Below, piece after piece: positions 61,613 through 64,000 of a stretch of 64,000 bases of DNA. The stretch lies in contig NC_090151.1 of assembly GCF_017916325.1 (NCBI RefSeq), forward strand, positions 390,001 to 454,000, written 5' to 3'. The notes beneath the pieces are model-generated. The model had not been told where the DNA came from. It searched no databases and saw only the letters and a program-made list of their open reading frames with translations. How positions within the stretch are numbered: the stretch's first letter is position 1; each line of letters begins with the position of its first letter. The position numbers were made by a program, and so were the translations under genes. Source of the DNA: Leishmania martiniquensis (lineage: Eukaryota; Euglenozoa; Kinetoplastea; Trypanosomatida; Trypanosomatidae).

Positions 61613-63220
61613 TCACTGCACTACGATATTGTCACTCACCAGACGCTGCTGCTGACTGAAGTGCACTGCCTGTCCGTTCTGTGTCGATATCACCTCCGTC
61701 ACGCCCACGTGGGCGATGCTTACCTGTGAGGAGAGGGCGACTTGGATCGGGAAGAAGAGCTCCTCGCCGTTGGCGCCCCGGTCGCTGTCGACAGTGATCT
61801 CGATGTTACCGCTCGCGTTATGGTGGCCATCCACCACCTCAATTGTCCAGATGACATGCTGGGTGCCCACTGACTGGTGCGTACCCGTCGACGACTGCAC
61901 ATCTTGCGGACTGGCACCGTAGAGGGGGATGGCCAGGCGTACTGGTTGCAGCGGCGGCGTGTTCAGGTCGGCCAGCTCGTACTCGATCGTAATACTGCTT
62001 GCCTCTGGCCAGCACGTGAAGTTGATCGGGGCGGTGACGGTGGAGTTGGAGAGGCGCCACCGTAGAATGGTGACTGGCTGCTGTACTGGAAATGGCTTGT
62101 TGTCCGCCATGGTGAGCACCTGGTCGCTCACGAAGAGCGTCTTGTTCACCTTGGCGTGCGCACGGAACGTGAAGGCGTCGCTGACCGGTGCCAACATGAG
62201 CTTGACGTGGTCCTGCTGCGGGTCCGCCACGAGGACGGTGAGCTCACCCTTGATGTCTACCGGCATTGGCTCGCCTTCTCGCTGCAGCGTCGCGCTCATC
62301 TTTTCTTCAATGGTGATGTTCACCGCTTCTTGCGGCAACGTGGGCTCCGGCAGCTCCAGCGTGATATGCCCCATCGCCATCTGGTCACCGACACCACCGA
62401 GAGCGCCAGACGCCGGCGGTGCCGTAATGCCCATCTCCTTCTGAATTTTGTGGCTGATGTCGGTCTTGCGCGCCTTGCCGAGGTTCATGCCGCTGCGCGG
62501 TGCTGCTGACATTTTGAGTGGGGCGGACGCGTGCGAGCTGATCGCTGCTGAAGCTGGCGAGTAGGTAGTCTCGACGCCACCGCCACTGACGTACATGCTC
62601 ATGTTTCCACCAGAGGCAGAGCTGCTGCCGAAGCCGCCGTAGTTTGGGTCGTCAGAGCTGATGCCGCCGTACACGCCACCAGATGCGCCGCCGCCACCCA
62701 TGCGCCGCTCCCGCATCTTGCGCGCGTGCTCGGCTGTGATCTTCTTTGCCTCCGCCATCTGCCGCTGCTTCTCTTCCAGCGCCACACGCTCCTCGTACGA
62801 GTCCATCTCGAGGTAGACGCGGATCTGCTCTACCGTGCTGTTCTCGCGCTTCCCGCAGACTACCACCTCGTCGAGGGCGAAGAAAACCTCAAAGGAATGT
62901 GCCTCCAGAGCGGCCTCGGTGATGCCCTCGGGCACGTACTCGGGTATCAGCCGACCCATGAGGTGCAGCGTGGCGAGGTCCTCGACAATGTTGCTCTTCG
63001 TTGTCGTAACCAGCACCAGGAAAAGCTCCTCGATGGGCTGGTACACGTAGCGCACTGTGCCGGCATCGATGTACGTGACCTGCTTGCTGATGGAGGACTC
63101 GAGCAGCCGCGGGAAGGCGGAGAGAAGACCTTCGATGCGGACGCGGCTGATATCGGTGAACTGGCGCGCGAGCACGATGCGGCCCTGCTTGCTGACAACT
63201 CCGGCAGAGATGACGGTCAT
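61613..63220 (-). CDS. Coatomer subunit delta (delta-COP)
   Basis: 535 residues, close to the usual family length of about 510-550. The N-terminal longin-like domain starts MTVISAGVVSKQGRIVLARQF and continues through YIDAGTVRYVYQP. A charged helix follows at ~165-200 (EEKQRQMAEAKKITAEHARK). After a Gly/Ser-rich linker, the C-terminal mu-homology domain runs from ~290 to the end (VNITIEEKMSATLQREGEP; then RWRLSNSTVTAPINFTCWPE). Delta-COP is part of the F-subcomplex of COPI and recognises cargo for Golgi-to-ER transport. The ATG at 63220 is chosen because the family N-terminus begins there; upstream in-frame sequence is UTR. It would serve the same Golgi in which the Stealth enzymes are predicted to act, but no direct link is implied. 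Confidence 0.96.
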   Translation of the reverse strand: MTVISAGVVSKQGRIVLARQFTDISRVRIEGLLSAFPRLLESSISKQVTYIDAGTVRYVYQPIEELFLVLVTTTKSNIVEDLATLHLMGRLIPEYVPEGITEAALEAHSFEVFFALDEVVVCGKRENSTVEQIRVYLEMDSYEERVALEEKQRQMAEAKKITAEHARKMRERRMGGGGASGGVYGGISSDDPNYGGFGSSSASGGNMSMYVSGGGVETTYSPASAAISSHASAPLKMSAAPRSGMNLGKARKTDISHKIQKEMGITAPPASGALGGVGDQMAMGHITLELPEPTLPQEAVNITIEEKMSATLQREGEPMPVDIKGELTVLVADPQQDHVKLMLAPVSDAFTFRAHAKVNKTLFVSDQVLTMADNKPFPVQQPVTILRWRLSNSTVTAPINFTCWPEASSITIEYELADLNTPPLQPVRLAIPLYGASPQDVQSSTGTHQSVGTQHVIWTIEVVDGHHNASGNIEITVDSDRGANGEELFFPIQVALSSQVSIAHVGVTEVISTQNGQAVHFSQQQRLVSDNIVVQ

Positions 63221-64000
63221 TTTTCGTAACGGACTGCCTCCAAGGGAGGTGCGAGTTACAGAAGAGGGGGAGGGTGGTGGTTGGTGGGGAGCAACGCTAC
63301 AGGGAATACGAGAGGTTGTCAGGACCACTGCGGGGGCGTCGGTGTGGCGGTAAACAAAAAGACGAACAGATGAGAGGAGACGAGTCGAATACGATGCACC
63401 TCTGCTGCGGATGGCTTCTATGCATTGCTGTTCCACACACGCACGCACGCACACACATACACGCACACGCGCGCACATGCGTGGGAGTGTGTGTGTGTGT
63501 GTGACATCAAGCGAAAAAAAAAGGTGCGGAGGAAGAGAGAGGGATAGAGGCGCACATCGAGGGGAGGGGGAGGTCAGCACAGGAAGAGGAGACTGCACAT
63601 ACACACACATACAGACATACATCACGAGAGAGAGAGACAGGGGGGGAGTGAAGGGAGCCGGCAACCGACACGGACTGAATGGCATGCGTTGCCATGGCCC
63701 CCCCCGCTCCTTGTTGCTCGCTCCCTCCCCCTTTGTGTACGAGCACATTACCTCTGACACAGACCATGCCGTTAGCGCGTCTTTGCCACAGCGCATATCA
63801 CGACGCTCGGCCTTCATGCACTTCCTCCTCGCTCACATTATTTGTTTTGGACTCCCTTTTTTCTCTTTAGCGTATTCCACGAAATCTCTGTGCTGATATG
63901 ATATGGGATCCAATGAAGAAAGCCGAGGGAGGTGCGCTGAGGTGTACGACAGTGGTAAGAGGTCAGCGAAGGCACCAGTGAGGGCGAGAGGCCCTGAGTG
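63221..64000. other. 5' region of delta-COP; no supported gene
   Basis: It holds CA/TG microsatellites (63433-63475, 63488-63503), an A run at 63516-63523 and pyrimidine tracts on the minus strand. The next upstream gene of the minus-strand run should lie beyond 64 kb. Confidence 0.6.
63234..63274 (-). promoter_or_regulatory. Polypyrimidine tract and splice acceptor of delta-COP
   Basis: On the minus strand a C/T tract (63261-63274) is followed by AG at 63235-63234, giving a very short predicted 5' UTR of about 13 bases before the ATG at 63220. Confidence 0.55.

Overview
The window reads as nuclear DNA of a trypanosomatid, most likely Leishmania or a close relative in the Leishmaniinae. The genes are intronless, GC-rich and lie in long same-strand runs. 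They are separated by 0.5-3.5 kb spacers full of polypyrimidine tracts followed by AG (trans-splice acceptors) and CA/TG/TA microsatellites. There are no bacterial promoters or ribosome binding sites. Starts given here are the first convincing ATG, because many longer open frames begin only at GTG, TTG or CTG.

Layout: a plus-strand polycistron runs from about 3.5 to 50.8 kb and a minus-strand polycistron from about 63.2 down to 51.6 kb, so they converge. A tRNA-Gln(CUG) gene sits in the convergent strand-switch region at 51.2 kb, next to a G-run block.

Region 3.6-20 kb is the highlight. It holds four tandem genes for large type II membrane proteins of the Stealth family (hexose-1-phosphate transferase fold, the family of human GNPTAB). 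CR1 to CR4 are readable, and the catalytic Glu and Asp have the same 19-residue spacing as in GNPTAB. Copies 2 and 3 are almost identical, with identical 1.6 kb spacers, and differ at essentially two short patches that flank the predicted active site. The CR2 core and the C-terminal domain have been homogenised across all four copies. This looks like a locus that keeps a catalytic scaffold constant while exchanging specificity segments. I infer a role in making phosphoglycan surface or secreted glycoconjugates in the Golgi.

Region 20-51 kb holds UFM1, a membrane protein with a duplicated YYDYRP motif, two neighbouring proteins sharing a Thr-rich motif, a 2,400-residue disordered protein, a coiled-coil protein, a long COQ10-like protein, a small unknown, and an EMAPII-type tRNA-binding protein probably belonging to the multi-synthetase complex.

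The minus strand (51.6-63.2 kb) encodes delta-COP, ribosomal protein eL39, three unknown proteins and a five-WW-domain protein whose third and fifth WW repeats are identical at DNA level. Two roughly 81% identical 94-base segments, each about 0.63-0.66 kb after a stop codon and in the sense direction, look like SIDER-type retroposon remnants in 3' UTRs.
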